This document shows, piece by piece, positions 1-8,450 of a stretch of DNA of 64,000 nucleotides. Made by a program: the position numbers and the translations under genes. Under the pieces are notes generated by a model that was given only the letters and a program-made list of their open reading frames with translations, was not told the DNA's origin and did not search any database. Where the stretch lies: NCBI RefSeq assembly GCF_021603645.1, contig NZ_BQHJ01000003.1, forward strand, positions 186,001 through 250,000. Direction: 5' to 3'. The first letter of the stretch is position 1. Each line of letters opens with the position of its first letter. Origin of the DNA: Pseudomonas pseudonitroreducens. Lineage in GTDB: Bacteria > Pseudomonadota > Gammaproteobacteria > Pseudomonadales > Pseudomonadaceae.

Positions 1-78
1 CAGCAGGCCTTCGCGGGTCGGGTCTTCGCCGAGCCCCAGGAGAATCTCACGGTAGTGGCGAGACAGGTCTTCGATCAT
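1..78 (-). CDS. folE: GTP cyclohydrolase I, N-terminal fragment (cut by window edge)
   Basis: The reverse strand from an ATG at 78 reads MIEDLSRHYREILLGLG followed by EDPTREGLL and runs off the left edge. This is the conserved N-terminus of Pseudomonas GTP cyclohydrolase I, which makes 7,8-dihydroneopterin triphosphate from GTP as the first step of folate/pterin synthesis in the cytoplasm. Only 26 codons are visible, so the catalytic zinc site cannot be checked. folM starts upstream on the same strand and ends 32 bp before this ATG, so the two are probably cotranscribed. Confidence 0.85.
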   Translation of the reverse strand, partial: MIEDLSRHYREILLGLGEDPTREGLL

Positions 79-110
79 GGTGGGAGTTCCTCGCGCCCGC
101 GCCGGGCGGG

Positions 111-836
111 TCATTTCAGGTGCCGGCCGCCGTTGACGGTGAGGGTGGTGCCGGTCACGTAGGGGCTGTCGAGCAGGTAGCGCACGCTCTGGTAGATCAC
201 GTCCGGGCCGGGCTCGATGCCCATGGCGGATTTCGCCAGGGTGCGGGCGCGGTACTCGGCGTCGTCGCCGGGATTGAACATGATCAGTGCCGGCGCGATG
301 CCGTTGACCTTGATGCGCGGTGCGAGGCTGGCGGCGAAGGACAAGGTGAGGTTGTCCAGGCCGGCCTTGCTGGCGCAGTAGGCGATGCGGTTGGCGCTGC
401 CCTTGCGGGCGACGTCGTCGGAGAGGTGGATGATGTCCGCCGGGGCGCCGCGCTCGGCGGCGTCGCGTTCGAGCAGTTCGCTGCAGCGCAGGTTGATCAG
501 GTAGGGCGCGAGCATGTGCACGCGGAACAGTGCTTCGAAAGCCTGCGCATCGCCACCGGGCTGTTCGGCGATCCACGCCGAGGCGTTGTGGACGATCGCG
601 CGCAGCCGGTCGGTGTGGGACTTCAGCGCGTCGATGAAGGCGAGGATGCCGGCTTCATCGGCCAGTTCGGCGTGCAGGCAGGTGGCGCCGAGTTCGCGCA
701 GCTCGGCGATGCCGGGCTTTTCCTGGCGATAGGTCGCGATGACTGGCTGGCCTTCCTGCAGCAGGCGTTTCGCGCAATGCAGGCCGATGCGCTGGCTGGC
801 GCCGGTGATCAGGATGGGGGCTGGGGTCTGGCCCAT
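111..836 (-). CDS. folM: dihydromonapterin reductase FolM-like SDR
   Basis: This is a short-chain dehydrogenase of 241 aa from the ATG at 836; an in-frame start 7 codons upstream is possible, but the fold begins right after MGQTPAPILITGASQRIG. The cofactor loop TGASQRIG has the basic residue typical of NADPH-dependent pteridine reductases, NAS stands at the NAG position, and YCASK carries the catalytic Tyr and Lys. FolM reduces dihydromonapterin to tetrahydromonapterin and weakly reduces dihydrofolate. Its position directly upstream of folE on the same strand supports a pterin role. The assignment from family plus context is firm; the substrate is inferred. Confidence 0.83.
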   Translation of the reverse strand: MGQTPAPILITGASQRIGLHCAKRLLQEGQPVIATYRQEKPGIAELRELGATCLHAELADEAGILAFIDALKSHTDRLRAIVHNASAWIAEQPGGDAQAFEALFRVHMLAPYLINLRCSELLERDAAERGAPADIIHLSDDVARKGSANRIAYCASKAGLDNLTLSFAASLAPRIKVNGIAPALIMFNPGDDAEYRARTLAKSAMGIEPGPDVIYQSVRYLLDSPYVTGTTLTVNGGRHLK

Positions 837-980
837 GCGCGCCTCGCGAAGGTCCACTGGGGAAGTGCCGCGGCGGACAATGTCCTAGCGGCCGGGTAGG
901 GCAAAACTATACCAGCCCCGGCGCGGCGCGACACGGATGGGGCATAATGGGCGGCCTTGTCTTGCCTTGTGGGAGTGAAC

Positions 981-1436
981 ATGAAAGTCGCCATCCTGTC
1001 CGGATCGGTCTATGGCACCGCCGAAGAAGTCGCGCGCCACGCCAAGCGCCTGCTCGAGGCCGCCGGCTTCGAAGCCTGGTATGACCCGCGCGCCACTCTG
1101 GACGCCATGCTCGAATTCGCTCCCGAGGCTCTGCTGGTGGTGACCGCGACGACTGGCATGGGCGACCTGCCCGACAGCTTCCAGCCACTGTTCCACGCCA
1201 TCCGTGACCGCCTGCCCGCCGCCTGGCGCGGTCTGCCGGGTGCGGTGCTGGCGCTGGGTGACTCCAGCTACGGCGACACCTACTGCGGTGGTGGCGAGCA
1301 GGTGCGCGAGCTGTACGCCGAACTGGGCGTGCAGGAAGTGCTGCCGATGCTGCGCCTGGACGGCAGCGAAACGGTGGACCAGGAGACCGACTCCGAGCCG
1401 TGGCTGGCCGACTTCATCGCCGCGCTGAAGGCCTGA
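981..1436 (+). CDS. flavodoxin (MioC-like)
   Basis: This is a 151-aa flavodoxin-fold protein starting MKVAILSGSVYGTAEE, where SGSVYGTAEE is the FMN phosphate-binding loop (consensus T/S-x-T-G-T/N-A-E). Later loops around TATTGMGDLPDS and LGDSSYGDTYCGGG match the isoalloxazine-binding regions. It would act as a cytoplasmic one-electron carrier. The ATG at 981 follows GGGAGTG at good spacing; an earlier in-frame codon adds only 8 residues. It overlaps the next gene in a TGATG, so translation is probably coupled. The electron donor and acceptor are unknown; similarity to MioC is by size and loop sequence only. Confidence 0.85.
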   Translation: MKVAILSGSVYGTAEEVARHAKRLLEAAGFEAWYDPRATLDAMLEFAPEALLVVTATTGMGDLPDSFQPLFHAIRDRLPAAWRGLPGAVLALGDSSYGDTYCGGGEQVRELYAELGVQEVLPMLRLDGSETVDQETDSEPWLADFIAALKA

Positions 1437-1906
1437 TGCACCCGCGCGCCCGCTTCCTGATCGACACCCTGCAGCTTGCCCCGCATCCCGAGGGTGGCTT
1501 CTACCGGCGGGTGTTCGAGTCCAGCCTGTCGGGCGCCGATGGCCGGCCGCAATCGTCGGCCATCCTCTTCCTCCTGCCGGCCGGCACCGTCAGCCGCTGG
1601 CATCGGGTGGATGCCGACGAACTCTGGCACTTCCACGAGGGCTCGGCGCTGGAATTGCTGATCGCCGAGCGCCCGGATGTTGCCGTGCGCTGCGAAACCC
1701 TTGGCCCGGTGGGCGAGGGCAGCCTGCCGCAACGTGCCGTGCCGGCCCATGCCTGGCAAGCGGCGCGCTGCCTGGGCGACTACGTGCTGGTGGGATGCAC
1801 CGTGTCCCCCGCGTTCGAGTTCGCCGGCTTCCGCCTGCTGGCTGACGATGCGGAGGCGCAGCGGGATTGGTCGAAGCTGGCCGGCGATTTTCCCGAACTG
1901 CTCTGA
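1436..1906 (+). CDS. cupin superfamily protein (DUF985 / Cupin_5)
   Basis: The 156-aa protein begins MHPRARFLIDTLQLAPHPEG, the usual N-terminus of the DUF985 cupin family. PEGGFYRRVF, the SSAILFLLPAG strand and the WHRVDADELWHFHEG metal-binding-like cupin motif are visible. Its ATG overlaps the flavodoxin stop (TGATG), so the two form a tight operon. DUF985 proteins have a known double-stranded beta-barrel fold but no settled reaction. Pairing with a flavodoxin hints at a redox or small-molecule role, which is only inference. Confidence 0.82.
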   Translation: MHPRARFLIDTLQLAPHPEGGFYRRVFESSLSGADGRPQSSAILFLLPAGTVSRWHRVDADELWHFHEGSALELLIAERPDVAVRCETLGPVGEGSLPQRAVPAHAWQAARCLGDYVLVGCTVSPAFEFAGFRLLADDAEAQRDWSKLAGDFPELL

Positions 1907-1914
1907 AGCGTCTC

Positions 1915-1997
1915 GTAGGATGGGTGGAGCTTGCGATACCCATCAACGTGCTCTCCGGCCTGCTCGATGGGTATCGCTTCGCTCCACGCCATCCTAC
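1915..1997. repeat. palindromic repeat, family B (GTAGGATGGGTGGAGC type)
   Basis: Two inverted arms, GTAGGATGGGTGGAGC on the left and GCTCCACGCCATCCTAC on the right, flank an inner inverted pair GCGATACCCATC / GATGGGTATCGC. The element fills the convergent junction between the cupin gene and the LysR gene. A second copy is at 49218-49296. The layout is that of a REPIN-like doublet and it may also act as a bidirectional terminator. Confidence 0.8.
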
Positions 1998-2046
1998 TCA
2001 GAGCCCATTCCCGATAACCGGGTAATGGTGGATACACCTGCACGGG

Positions 2047-2943
2047 TCAAGCCATGCCGGTTGCATGCAGCGGCATCTCGACCATCAAGGCCAGCCAGGC
2101 TTTTGCCGCATTCGACAGATAGGCGTCGCGCCGCCAGATGAAGCTGATGTCCCAGCGCAGGTCCGGCTGGCTCAGCAGCACACGAACCAGCCCCGGCCGC
2201 TCCAGGTCCTTCGCCACCACGCGGGGCAGCAGCACCGCGCCTTGCCCGGCGGCTACCAGCGCACCCAGGAAGTCCGCCTGGCCGCTGCGGCCGCCTTCCT
2301 TCGGCTCGAAGCCAGCCTCGCGGCAGGCGCGCAACAGGCGGTCGTTGAGGGTGAAACTCTGCTGGTAGAGCAGGAAGGGCGTGTCGGACAGTTCCACCAG
2401 TTCCAGGCTTTCCCGCGTTGCCAGCGGATGATCTGCCGGCAATAGGACGTCCAGGGGCTCGTTGCAGAAGGGCTGCCAGTCGAACCCGGGCTCGTCCGGC
2501 GTGAGGCCGCCACCCAGTTCCAGTTCGCCGCTACGGACCATTTCCTCCATGGTCTTGCTGCCGCCCTCGATCAGGTGCACGTCGATGTTCGGGTAGCGCC
2601 GCCGGTATTCGGCGAAGCGCCCGGCAAACAGCGCGTCGGCGCCCAGCAGCGGCAGGCCCAGGCGCAGTTCGCCACGGTGCAGGTGAGTCAGGTCGTCCAG
2701 CTCCGTGTGCAGTTCGCGGCGCAGGCGCAGCATATCCTCGGCGCGGCGCAGCACCACTTCGCCAGCGGCGGTCAGGCGGATGTGCGGGCCGCTGCGCTCC
2801 AGCAGTTGCACGCGCAGACTCTGCTCCAGCTGGGCGACCTGCTTGCTCACGGCGGACTGGCTGGCGTTCAGGTGCACCGCCGCCTGGGTGAAACTGCCGT
2901 GGCGCACGACTTCGGCGAAGGTGCGCAATTGCTTGAATTCCAT
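2047..2943 (-). CDS. LysR-family regulator next to lrgAB/cidAB
   Basis: This 298-aa protein has an N-terminal winged HTH (about residues 1-60, with FTQAAVHLNASQSAVSKQVAQ as the recognition region, interrupted here as FTQAAVHLNAS then QSAVSKQVAQ) and a periplasmic-binding-like effector domain from about residue 90. It is divergently transcribed from a CidA/LrgA-LrgB pair with 113 bp between starts. That is the usual arrangement of CidR-type regulators, which respond to acetate or overflow metabolism in other bacteria. The family is certain; control of the neighbouring pair is inferred from layout and the effector is unknown. Confidence 0.9.
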   Translation of the reverse strand: MEFKQLRTFAEVVRHGSFTQAAVHLNASQSAVSKQVAQLEQSLRVQLLERSGPHIRLTAAGEVVLRRAEDMLRLRRELHTELDDLTHLHRGELRLGLPLLGADALFAGRFAEYRRRYPNIDVHLIEGGSKTMEEMVRSGELELGGGLTPDEPGFDWQPFCNEPLDVLLPADHPLATRESLELVELSDTPFLLYQQSFTLNDRLLRACREAGFEPKEGGRSGQADFLGALVAAGQGAVLLPRVVAKDLERPGLVRVLLSQPDLRWDISFIWRRDAYLSNAAKAWLALMVEMPLHATGMA

Positions 2944-3056
2944 TCTGGAATGGCTCCGATTCGATCTATTCGCTTTGGGGATGATAGGCGCGGGAGTAGG
3001 CTTTGCGCCATTCCCAACCGATTTTTCATCCCGCTCAACGCCTCGAGATCGCCGCC

Positions 3057-3434
3057 ATGTTCCGCCGCGCCGCCCGCCTGATTTTCGAACTCGCCGTCCT
3101 GGTTGCCTTCTGGTGGCTTGGCGGCTGGATCGCCACGCTCACCGGCCTGCCGCTGCCGGGCGGGGTGATCGGCCTGGCGCTGCTGCTGGTGCTGTTTGCC
3201 GGCGGGGTGATCCGCCCGGCGCTGTTGCAGGGCGGCGCCGGCTTGCTGTTGGCGGAGATGCTGCTGTTCTTCATTCCCGCGCTGATGAGCCTGCTGGACT
3301 ACGGCCCGCTGCTGCGCAGCGAGGGCTGGAAGATTCTGCTGGTGATTACTGCCAGCACCGTGCTGGTGATGCTGTCCACCGCCCTGGCGGTTGAATGGAT
3401 GTGCCGCTGGAGATCGCGCCATGAGCCTCGATAA
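3057..3434 (+). CDS. CidA/LrgA family holin-like membrane protein
   Basis: The product is a 125-aa membrane protein with about four hydrophobic segments and the family signature LPLPGGVIGLALLLVLF in the second. ATG 3057 was chosen because the first membrane segment begins right after MFRRAARLIFELAVLV; longer in-frame starts lack a fitting hydrophobic N-terminus. CidA/LrgA proteins form oligomers in the inner membrane and are linked to murein hydrolase export, cell death and, in newer work, metabolite transport. The stop overlaps the start of the LrgB gene by 14 bp, so both are expected to be made together. Confidence 0.88.
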   Translation: MFRRAARLIFELAVLVAFWWLGGWIATLTGLPLPGGVIGLALLLVLFAGGVIRPALLQGGAGLLLAEMLLFFIPALMSLLDYGPLLRSEGWKILLVITASTVLVMLSTALAVEWMCRWRSRHEPR

Positions 3435-4107
3435 GCAAGCCCTGTTCTGGTTGGCCGTCACCCTGGGCGGCTACCTGCTCAGCCGTACCCTCTACCGCCG
3501 TTTCCAGCAGTACTGGTTGTCGCCCATCGTCTTCGTGCCGGTGTTGCTGTTTGCCCTGGCGATCCCGATGCAGGCGCGCTACGCCGACTACGCCCGTGAC
3601 ACCAGTTGGCTGGTGGCGCTGCTCGGCCCGGCGACCGTGGCCTTCGCCATCCCGATCTGGCAGCAGCGTGCCTTGCTGGCGCGCCACTGGCCCGCGCTGC
3701 TGACCGGCATGCTGGCTGGTTCGGCCATGGCCATCGGCAGCTCCTGGGCGCTGGCCCACGCGCTGGCGCTGGACGGCCAGGTGACCCTGTCGCTGATTCC
3801 GCGCTCGATCACCACGCCCTTCGCCATGGAAATGTCCCACGACCTGGGCGGTGTGCCGGCGCTGACCGCGGCCTTCGTGATGATCACCGGGGTGTTCGGC
3901 GCGCTGATCGGCGGTGTGCTGATGAAGATGCTGCACCTGCGCTCCGCCCTGGCCCGCGGCGCGCTGCTGGGCGTCGGCGCGCACGGCGCGGGCACCAGTC
4001 GGGCTTACGAGTTCGGCGGTGAGGAAGGTTCGGCGGCGGGGCTGCTGATGGTGCTGACCGGGCTGTTCAACCTGCTGATGGCCCCGGTCCTGGCCTGGTG
4101 CCTGTAA
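3421..4107 (+). CDS. LrgB/CidB family membrane protein
   Basis: This is a 228-aa protein with several membrane segments and the conserved stretch IPRSITTPFAMEMSHDLGG (about residues 123-141) followed by GVFGALIG and GVGAHGAGTSRA, all diagnostic of LrgB/CidB. It starts at an ATG inside the end of the cidA/lrgA-like gene. It is the partner of the holin-like protein and the family has been implicated in pyruvate or other three-carbon acid transport and in programmed lysis. The alternative name YohK applies to enterobacterial relatives. It ends 6 bp from the convergent WbqC gene. Confidence 0.9.
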   Translation: MSLDKQALFWLAVTLGGYLLSRTLYRRFQQYWLSPIVFVPVLLFALAIPMQARYADYARDTSWLVALLGPATVAFAIPIWQQRALLARHWPALLTGMLAGSAMAIGSSWALAHALALDGQVTLSLIPRSITTPFAMEMSHDLGGVPALTAAFVMITGVFGALIGGVLMKMLHLRSALARGALLGVGAHGAGTSRAYEFGGEEGSAAGLLMVLTGLFNLLMAPVLAWCL

Positions 4108-4113
4108 CGGCGA

Positions 4114-4827
4114 TCAGCTCAGCTCATAGGCATCGAGCATGCGCGAGGTGTCGGCGGGGGAGTTGAACATCATCACGTCGATGATCGAAAGCCCCGCCTC
4201 GAAGGTCGGGCGCTTCTGTTCGTAGGGCACCAGCTTGGGCTCCTGGAAACGTAGCGTGAGCCCGGCTGCCTCGTACTTGCCGCGGTCGAAGAAGCTCTGC
4301 CCGCCAGGCGGGTTCCAGTACTCCTCGACGCCGCCGAGTGCCTTGCAGATGTTCAGCGCCCATTCGTCCGGTGCGGTCGGCCGCTCCATCGGCAGCTGCA
4401 TGCGCGAGAGCACCGGCATTTGCCGTGGAAAGCCAAGGTAGGCGCAGGTGGCTTCCAGGGTGGTCTTGTTCAGCGAAACGATGTCCTCGAAGGGATGATC
4501 CAGCGAGGCGGCGATCATCTCCCGCACGTCGCGATAGTACGGCGCGACCTTGCGGTACACGTCGAGCTGCGAGAACAGGCTGCGCCGCCAGTCCTGGCGA
4601 TTGTCCAGGCGCACGTCCTTGATCAGCGTCTCGCGGTGGTGCTTGATCCGCGGCACGCGGATATACAGCCAGCCGTCCTGCTGCTTGAGGATGCGGTTGC
4701 GCTCGATCCAGCCGTGGTGGATGTACTGCACGGTGTCGAACAGGACAAACAGATCGGTGTGCTTGATCAGGCTGAAGTAGCCCAGGTAAGGAAAGAAGTA
4801 GGGCTGCATGATGGCGGTTCGTTTCAC
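4114..4827 (-). CDS. WbqC-like family protein
   Basis: With a GTG start at 4827 the product is 237 aa and begins VKRTAIMQPYFFPYLGYF, the classic N-terminus of the WbqC family (PF08889). GTG is preferred over upstream starts because a GAGG lies about 8 nt before it and the upstream translation is low-complexity shadow. Other family features are FVLFDTVQYIHHGWIERN and a C-terminal LSIIDVMMFNSP. WbqC genes often occur in O-antigen or sugar-nucleotide clusters, but here it stands alone, so no biochemical role is assigned. Confidence 0.85.
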   Translation of the reverse strand: MKRTAIMQPYFFPYLGYFSLIKHTDLFVLFDTVQYIHHGWIERNRILKQQDGWLYIRVPRIKHHRETLIKDVRLDNRQDWRRSLFSQLDVYRKVAPYYRDVREMIAASLDHPFEDIVSLNKTTLEATCAYLGFPRQMPVLSRMQLPMERPTAPDEWALNICKALGGVEEYWNPPGGQSFFDRGKYEAAGLTLRFQEPKLVPYEQKRPTFEAGLSIIDVMMFNSPADTSRMLDAYELS

Positions 4828-5248
4828 GTCGGCTGCCTCGTTGGCCGAACTGGAGTCTCCTCCCGACTCCCGGGTACTACTCCCGAATGGTGCGAAAGAT
4901 ATTGCGAAATGTTTCCAGGTGGAGCGGAAGCGCCCGGAAGGGCGCCGGGGGCAGGCTGAGAAATGGGCACGCTTCCGCCAGCCCTGACCTGCGAGCGGGC
5001 TGCCGCAGCGTCTGGATAGCGCCTTTGCAGGAGTCACCGCTGCGCCGGGCTGTGCCGGCGTCGAGGGAGGTGATTGCCCCCACTATAGGTCGCGCAAGGC
5101 GTCACGCAAGCGAGTTCATTAGCCCTCGGTTATGGGGAAACATTCGCCAGACACTGCCAGAGGCAACTGTCAGTTCCGTGACAGTCGATATCCCGCCGCG
5201 CTGACTAGACTGCGCCATCGAACAACAACAACGAAGAGGCTACCGACC
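4828..5248. other. intergenic region without a gene (divergent promoters)
   Basis: The 421 bp between the divergent WbqC and aldolase genes carry no open frame with convincing codon use. It must hold both promoters. A 7-bp inverted repeat near the aldolase end is listed separately. The 4900-5060 part is GC-rich with short imperfect hairpins (for example around GCGCCCGGAAGGGCGCC, 4928-4944) that I cannot assign. Confidence 0.5.
5166..5185. promoter_or_regulatory. inverted repeat ACTGTCA-N6-TGACAGT upstream of the aldolase
   Basis: Perfect 7-bp arms separated by GTTCCG lie 63 bp before the aldolase ATG and about 20 bp before a weak -10-like TAGACT. Placement and symmetry suit a dimeric repressor or activator site. 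No regulator gene adjoins it, so the binding protein is unknown. Confidence 0.4.
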
Positions 5249-6031
5249 ATGCACGCCGCTCATCCGCTGCCCACCGTGAACGTCAAGGACGAGGTCTCCG
5301 CCGCCGAATGGCAGACCCGCGTCGACCTCGCCGCCTGTTACCGACTGATCGCCCTGCAGGGCTGGGACGACCTGATCTTCACCCACATCTCGGCCAAGGT
5401 CCCCGGCACCGAGGACTTCCTGATCAACCCCTACGGCATGATGTTCCACGAGATCACCGCATCGAGCCTGGTGAAGGTGGATGCCTCGGGCAAGAAGCTG
5501 ATGGACAGCCCCTACGACATCAACCCGGCCGGCTACACCATCCACAGCGCCATCCACGATGTCCGTCACGACGTCGCCTGCGTCCTGCACACCCACACCG
5601 CCGCCGGTATCGCGGTGTCGGCGCAGAAGCAGGGCCTGCTGCCGATCTCCCAGCAGTCGTTGTTCGTCCTCTCCAGCCTGGCCTATCACGGCTACGAGGG
5701 CGTGGCGCTGAACCATGACGAGAAGGCGCGCCTGCAGGCTGACCTGGGCGAAGCCAACTTCATGATCCTGCCCAACCATGGCCTGCTGACCTGCTCCGCG
5801 ACCATCGCCGACACCTTCCTGATGATGTTCACCCTGCAGCGCGCCTGCGAGATCCAGGTGCTGGCCCAGGGCGGCGGCGCTGAGCTGATCATGATTCCGC
5901 AGCAGATCCTCGATGGCGCCCGTGCCATGGCCGCTGCCGTGACCAAGAGCAAGCAGGGCATGGGCGGTGCGCTGGCGTGGCCGGCGCTGCTGCGCAAGCT
6001 CGACCTGCAGAACCCCGGCTACCGCGATTGA
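5249..6031 (+). CDS. class II aldolase/adducin family protein
   Basis: The 260-aa protein has the class II aldolase domain: FTHISAKVPG near residue 48, the metal-ligand motif HTHTAAG about residue 113, and the third ligand in LPNHGLLTC about residue 174. Such enzymes are zinc-dependent lyases or, in some groups, decarboxylases or dehydratases acting on hydroxy- or sugar-acid substrates. The start at 5249 follows GAGG at normal distance; upstream in-frame ATG at 5132 would add a basic, non-conserved tail. The stop overlaps the hydrolase start (TGATG), giving a two-gene operon matching P. aeruginosa PA3430-PA3429 order as I remember it. Substrate unknown. Confidence 0.88.
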   Translation: MHAAHPLPTVNVKDEVSAAEWQTRVDLAACYRLIALQGWDDLIFTHISAKVPGTEDFLINPYGMMFHEITASSLVKVDASGKKLMDSPYDINPAGYTIHSAIHDVRHDVACVLHTHTAAGIAVSAQKQGLLPISQQSLFVLSSLAYHGYEGVALNHDEKARLQADLGEANFMILPNHGLLTCSATIADTFLMMFTLQRACEIQVLAQGGGAELIMIPQQILDGARAMAAAVTKSKQGMGGALAWPALLRKLDLQNPGYRD

Positions 6032-6909
6032 TGGCGCAGGCCGGCATCGCCCTGCGCGACTGGCGCGCGCAGGGCAGCGACTTCACCTTCCGTGGGCACG
6101 CCATACGCTACTGGAGCGCCGGCAGCGGTGCTCCGCTGTTGTTGATCCACGGATTCCCCACGGCGTCCTGGGACTGGCATTTGCTCTGGCAGCCACTGGC
6201 CGAGCGCTACCGGGTTATCGCCTGCGACATGCTCGGCTTCGGCGACTCTGCCAAACCCAGGGGCCATGACTACCGCATCCTCGAACAGGCCGACCTGCAG
6301 CAGGCGTTGCTGGAGCACCTGGGTGTGCGCGAGTCGGTCCACCTGCTGGTGCACGACTACGGCAACAGTGTCGGCCAGGAGCTGCTGGCGCGGCACGAGG
6401 AGGGTGCTTTCAAGCTGGCTTCGCTGGCCTTCCTCAATGGCGGGCTGTTCCCTGAGACCCATCGCGCGGTGCTCTCGCAGAAGCTGCTGCTCAGCCCGTT
6501 CGGTTCGCTGTTCGGCCGGCTGTTCGACCGCCGGCGCCTGGCGCAGAACTTCGCCAAGGTATTCGGTCCGCAGACCCAGCCGTCCGAAGCGGAACTGGAT
6601 GCGTTCTGGGAGCTGATCCGCCACAACGACGGGCCGCGCGTCATGCACCGGCTGATCCACTACATCCTCGACCGTCGCCAGCACCGTGAGCGCTGGGTCG
6701 CTGCGATGCAGCGCACGGCAGTGCCGCTGCGCCTGATCGATGGCCCGGAGGACCCCATCTCCGGCGCGCACATGGTGGTGCGCTACCGCGAGTTGATTCC
6801 GCGGCCGGACACCGTTGAGCTACCTGGCATCGGCCACTACCCGCAGGTCGAGGCGCCGGAGCACGTGCTACGGCACTACCTGGCATTCCGACAGGAACGA
6901 GCGCCATAG
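6031..6909 (+). CDS. alpha/beta hydrolase, epoxide hydrolase/dehalogenase-like
   Basis: This is a 292-aa alpha/beta hydrolase. LLIHGFPTASWDW (about residue 35) carries the HGxP oxyanion motif, and LVHDYGNSVGQELL (about residue 107) places Asp at the nucleophile elbow, as in epoxide hydrolases and haloalkane dehalogenases rather than esterases. A C-terminal GIGHYPQVEAPE supplies the catalytic His. It is translationally coupled to the aldolase (TGATG overlap). A joint catabolic step is plausible but the substrate cannot be told from sequence. Confidence 0.85.
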   Translation: MAQAGIALRDWRAQGSDFTFRGHAIRYWSAGSGAPLLLIHGFPTASWDWHLLWQPLAERYRVIACDMLGFGDSAKPRGHDYRILEQADLQQALLEHLGVRESVHLLVHDYGNSVGQELLARHEEGAFKLASLAFLNGGLFPETHRAVLSQKLLLSPFGSLFGRLFDRRRLAQNFAKVFGPQTQPSEAELDAFWELIRHNDGPRVMHRLIHYILDRRQHRERWVAAMQRTAVPLRLIDGPEDPISGAHMVVRYRELIPRPDTVELPGIGHYPQVEAPEHVLRHYLAFRQERAP

Positions 6910-7008
6910 GTACGGACCGATCTGTCTGCAAATTAGGAACTGGCTGATAGATCGGCTCTGAGTGGCAGCGGTAGCTTCCCCGGTTTTGTTCTGCCAGAGG
7001 TCGCCGCC

Positions 7009-7302
7009 ATGTCACTCAGAGCCGTCATTCCCGTCCGCCAGCCGCAGGGTTCGCTGCTGTATCGGGCGCTGCTGCACCTGCGCCGGGATTTCGTCTTCGT
7101 GGCCATTCCCGTGCTGCTGGTGCTGTTTGGCGCCTGCGGCGCCGGTGGCTACTACGCCTGGCTCACGCAGGACTGGGTGCCCGCCGCCCTGGGCGGTCTG
7201 GCACTGTTGCCGGCCTTCGGCCTCATGCTGTTCTGGAGCGAGTACGACTGGTGGCTGTTCAAGCTCGGCCCGCGCGATGACCTGAACATGCCGATGCGCT
7301 GA
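7009..7302 (+). CDS. small two-TM inner-membrane protein, unknown function
   Basis: The 97-aa product has two clear hydrophobic segments (about residues 28-48, VFVAIPVLLVLFGACGAGG, and 57-77) and a short Trp-rich stretch SEYDWWLFKLGP after the second. Position between the hydrolase and SDR genes corresponds to a hypothetical membrane protein at the same place in P. aeruginosa (PA3428 by memory). The start is backed by a weak purine-rich site. No function can be assigned. Confidence 0.75.
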   Translation: MSLRAVIPVRQPQGSLLYRALLHLRRDFVFVAIPVLLVLFGACGAGGYYAWLTQDWVPAALGGLALLPAFGLMLFWSEYDWWLFKLGPRDDLNMPMR

Positions 7303-7414
7303 AGGATCATCCCCTGGCCTTATCGAGCACCATTCAGCCTTGGTCGTCTTGGTTGTGACCGGATCGTGACTGCCGGACACTCCAGAAAAAATCATCCTGC
7401 CTGGAGCCCCAATC

Positions 7415-8326
7415 ATGAGTGATGCCCTGCGTTTCGACGGAAAAGTCGTGATCGTAACCGGAGCCGGCGGCGGTATCGGCCGCGCCCATGCCCTGCTGTT
7501 CGCCAAGCACGGCGCCAAGGTAGTGGTGAACGACCTGGGTGGCAGCACTCACGGTGAAGGCGCCAACGCCTCGGCGGCCGACCGTGTGGTCGCTGAAATC
7601 CGCGAGGCCGGTGGCACCGCGATTGCCAACCACGACTCGGTGACCGACGGCGAGAAGATTGTCCGTCAGGCGGTCGAGGAATTCGGCCGCATCGATGTGG
7701 TGGTGAACAACGCCGGCATCCTGCGCGACAAGACCTTCCACAAGATGGACGATGCCGACTGGGACCTGGTCTACAAGGTCCACGTCGAAGGTGCCTACAA
7801 GGTGACCCGCGCGGCCTGGCCGTTCATGCGCGAGCAGGGCTACGGCCGGGTGATCTTCACCTCGTCCACCTCCGGCATCTACGGCAACTTCGGCCAGAGC
7901 AACTACGGCATGGCCAAGCTGGGCCTCTACGGCCTGACCCGCAACCTGGCCATCGAAGGGCGCAAGAACAATATCTTCGTCAACGCCATCGCCCCCACTG
8001 GCGGCACCCGCATGACCGAGGGCCTGATCCCGCCGCAGGTGTTCGAGGCGCTCAAGCCGGAACTGGTCAGTCCGCTGGTGGTGTACCTGGGCAGCGAGGC
8101 CTGTCAGGAAACCTCCGGCCTGTTCGAAGTGGGCGGTGGCTGGATTGGCAAGGTGCGCTGGGAGCGCAGCCTGGGCGTGGGCTTCGATCCGCGCGAGGGC
8201 TTCAGCGTCGAGGACGTGGCTGCCAACTTCGCGCAGATCTGCGACTTCGAGAATGCGGTGCATCCCAAGGACAACGTCGAGGCACTGCGCGAGATGATGG
8301 CCAACCTGCAGAAATACGCCGGTTGA
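7415..8326 (+). CDS. SDR of the (3R)-hydroxyacyl-CoA dehydrogenase (MFE-2 like) type
   Basis: A 303-aa SDR with TGAGGGIGRAHALLFA (residues about 14-29) and the extended VVVNDLGGSTHGEG loop that marks the dehydrogenase half of peroxisomal multifunctional enzyme type 2 and bacterial relatives. NNAG lies near residue 98, and SSTSGIYGNFGQSNYGMAK holds Ser, Tyr and Lys of the active site. It probably oxidises 3-hydroxyacyl-CoA with NAD in beta-oxidation or a related degradation route. A terminator follows and a crotonase gene comes next, which suits an acyl-CoA pathway. Confidence 0.85.
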   Translation: MSDALRFDGKVVIVTGAGGGIGRAHALLFAKHGAKVVVNDLGGSTHGEGANASAADRVVAEIREAGGTAIANHDSVTDGEKIVRQAVEEFGRIDVVVNNAGILRDKTFHKMDDADWDLVYKVHVEGAYKVTRAAWPFMREQGYGRVIFTSSTSGIYGNFGQSNYGMAKLGLYGLTRNLAIEGRKNNIFVNAIAPTGGTRMTEGLIPPQVFEALKPELVSPLVVYLGSEACQETSGLFEVGGGWIGKVRWERSLGVGFDPREGFSVEDVAANFAQICDFENAVHPKDNVEALREMMANLQKYAG

Positions 8327-8390
8327 TCCTGCCAGCCTGACCGGCGGAACGGCCAGCGGGGCTGTTCCACGGCGGTGAACGCAGTAAGGT

Positions 8391-8424
8391 GAAAGGGCCG
8401 GCTCAATGCCGGCCCTTCGCTTTT
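8391..8424 (+). terminator. rho-independent terminator after the SDR gene
   Basis: AAGGGCCGGC and GCCGGCCCTT form a perfect 10-bp stem with a 5-nt loop, followed by CGCTTTT. It lies 65 bp after the SDR stop and 27 bp before the crotonase ATG, so the crotonase probably has limited read-through expression or a promoter within this short gap. Confidence 0.75.
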
Positions 8425-8450
8425 CAGCTTCCAGGCCCGAGGAGTTCGCG

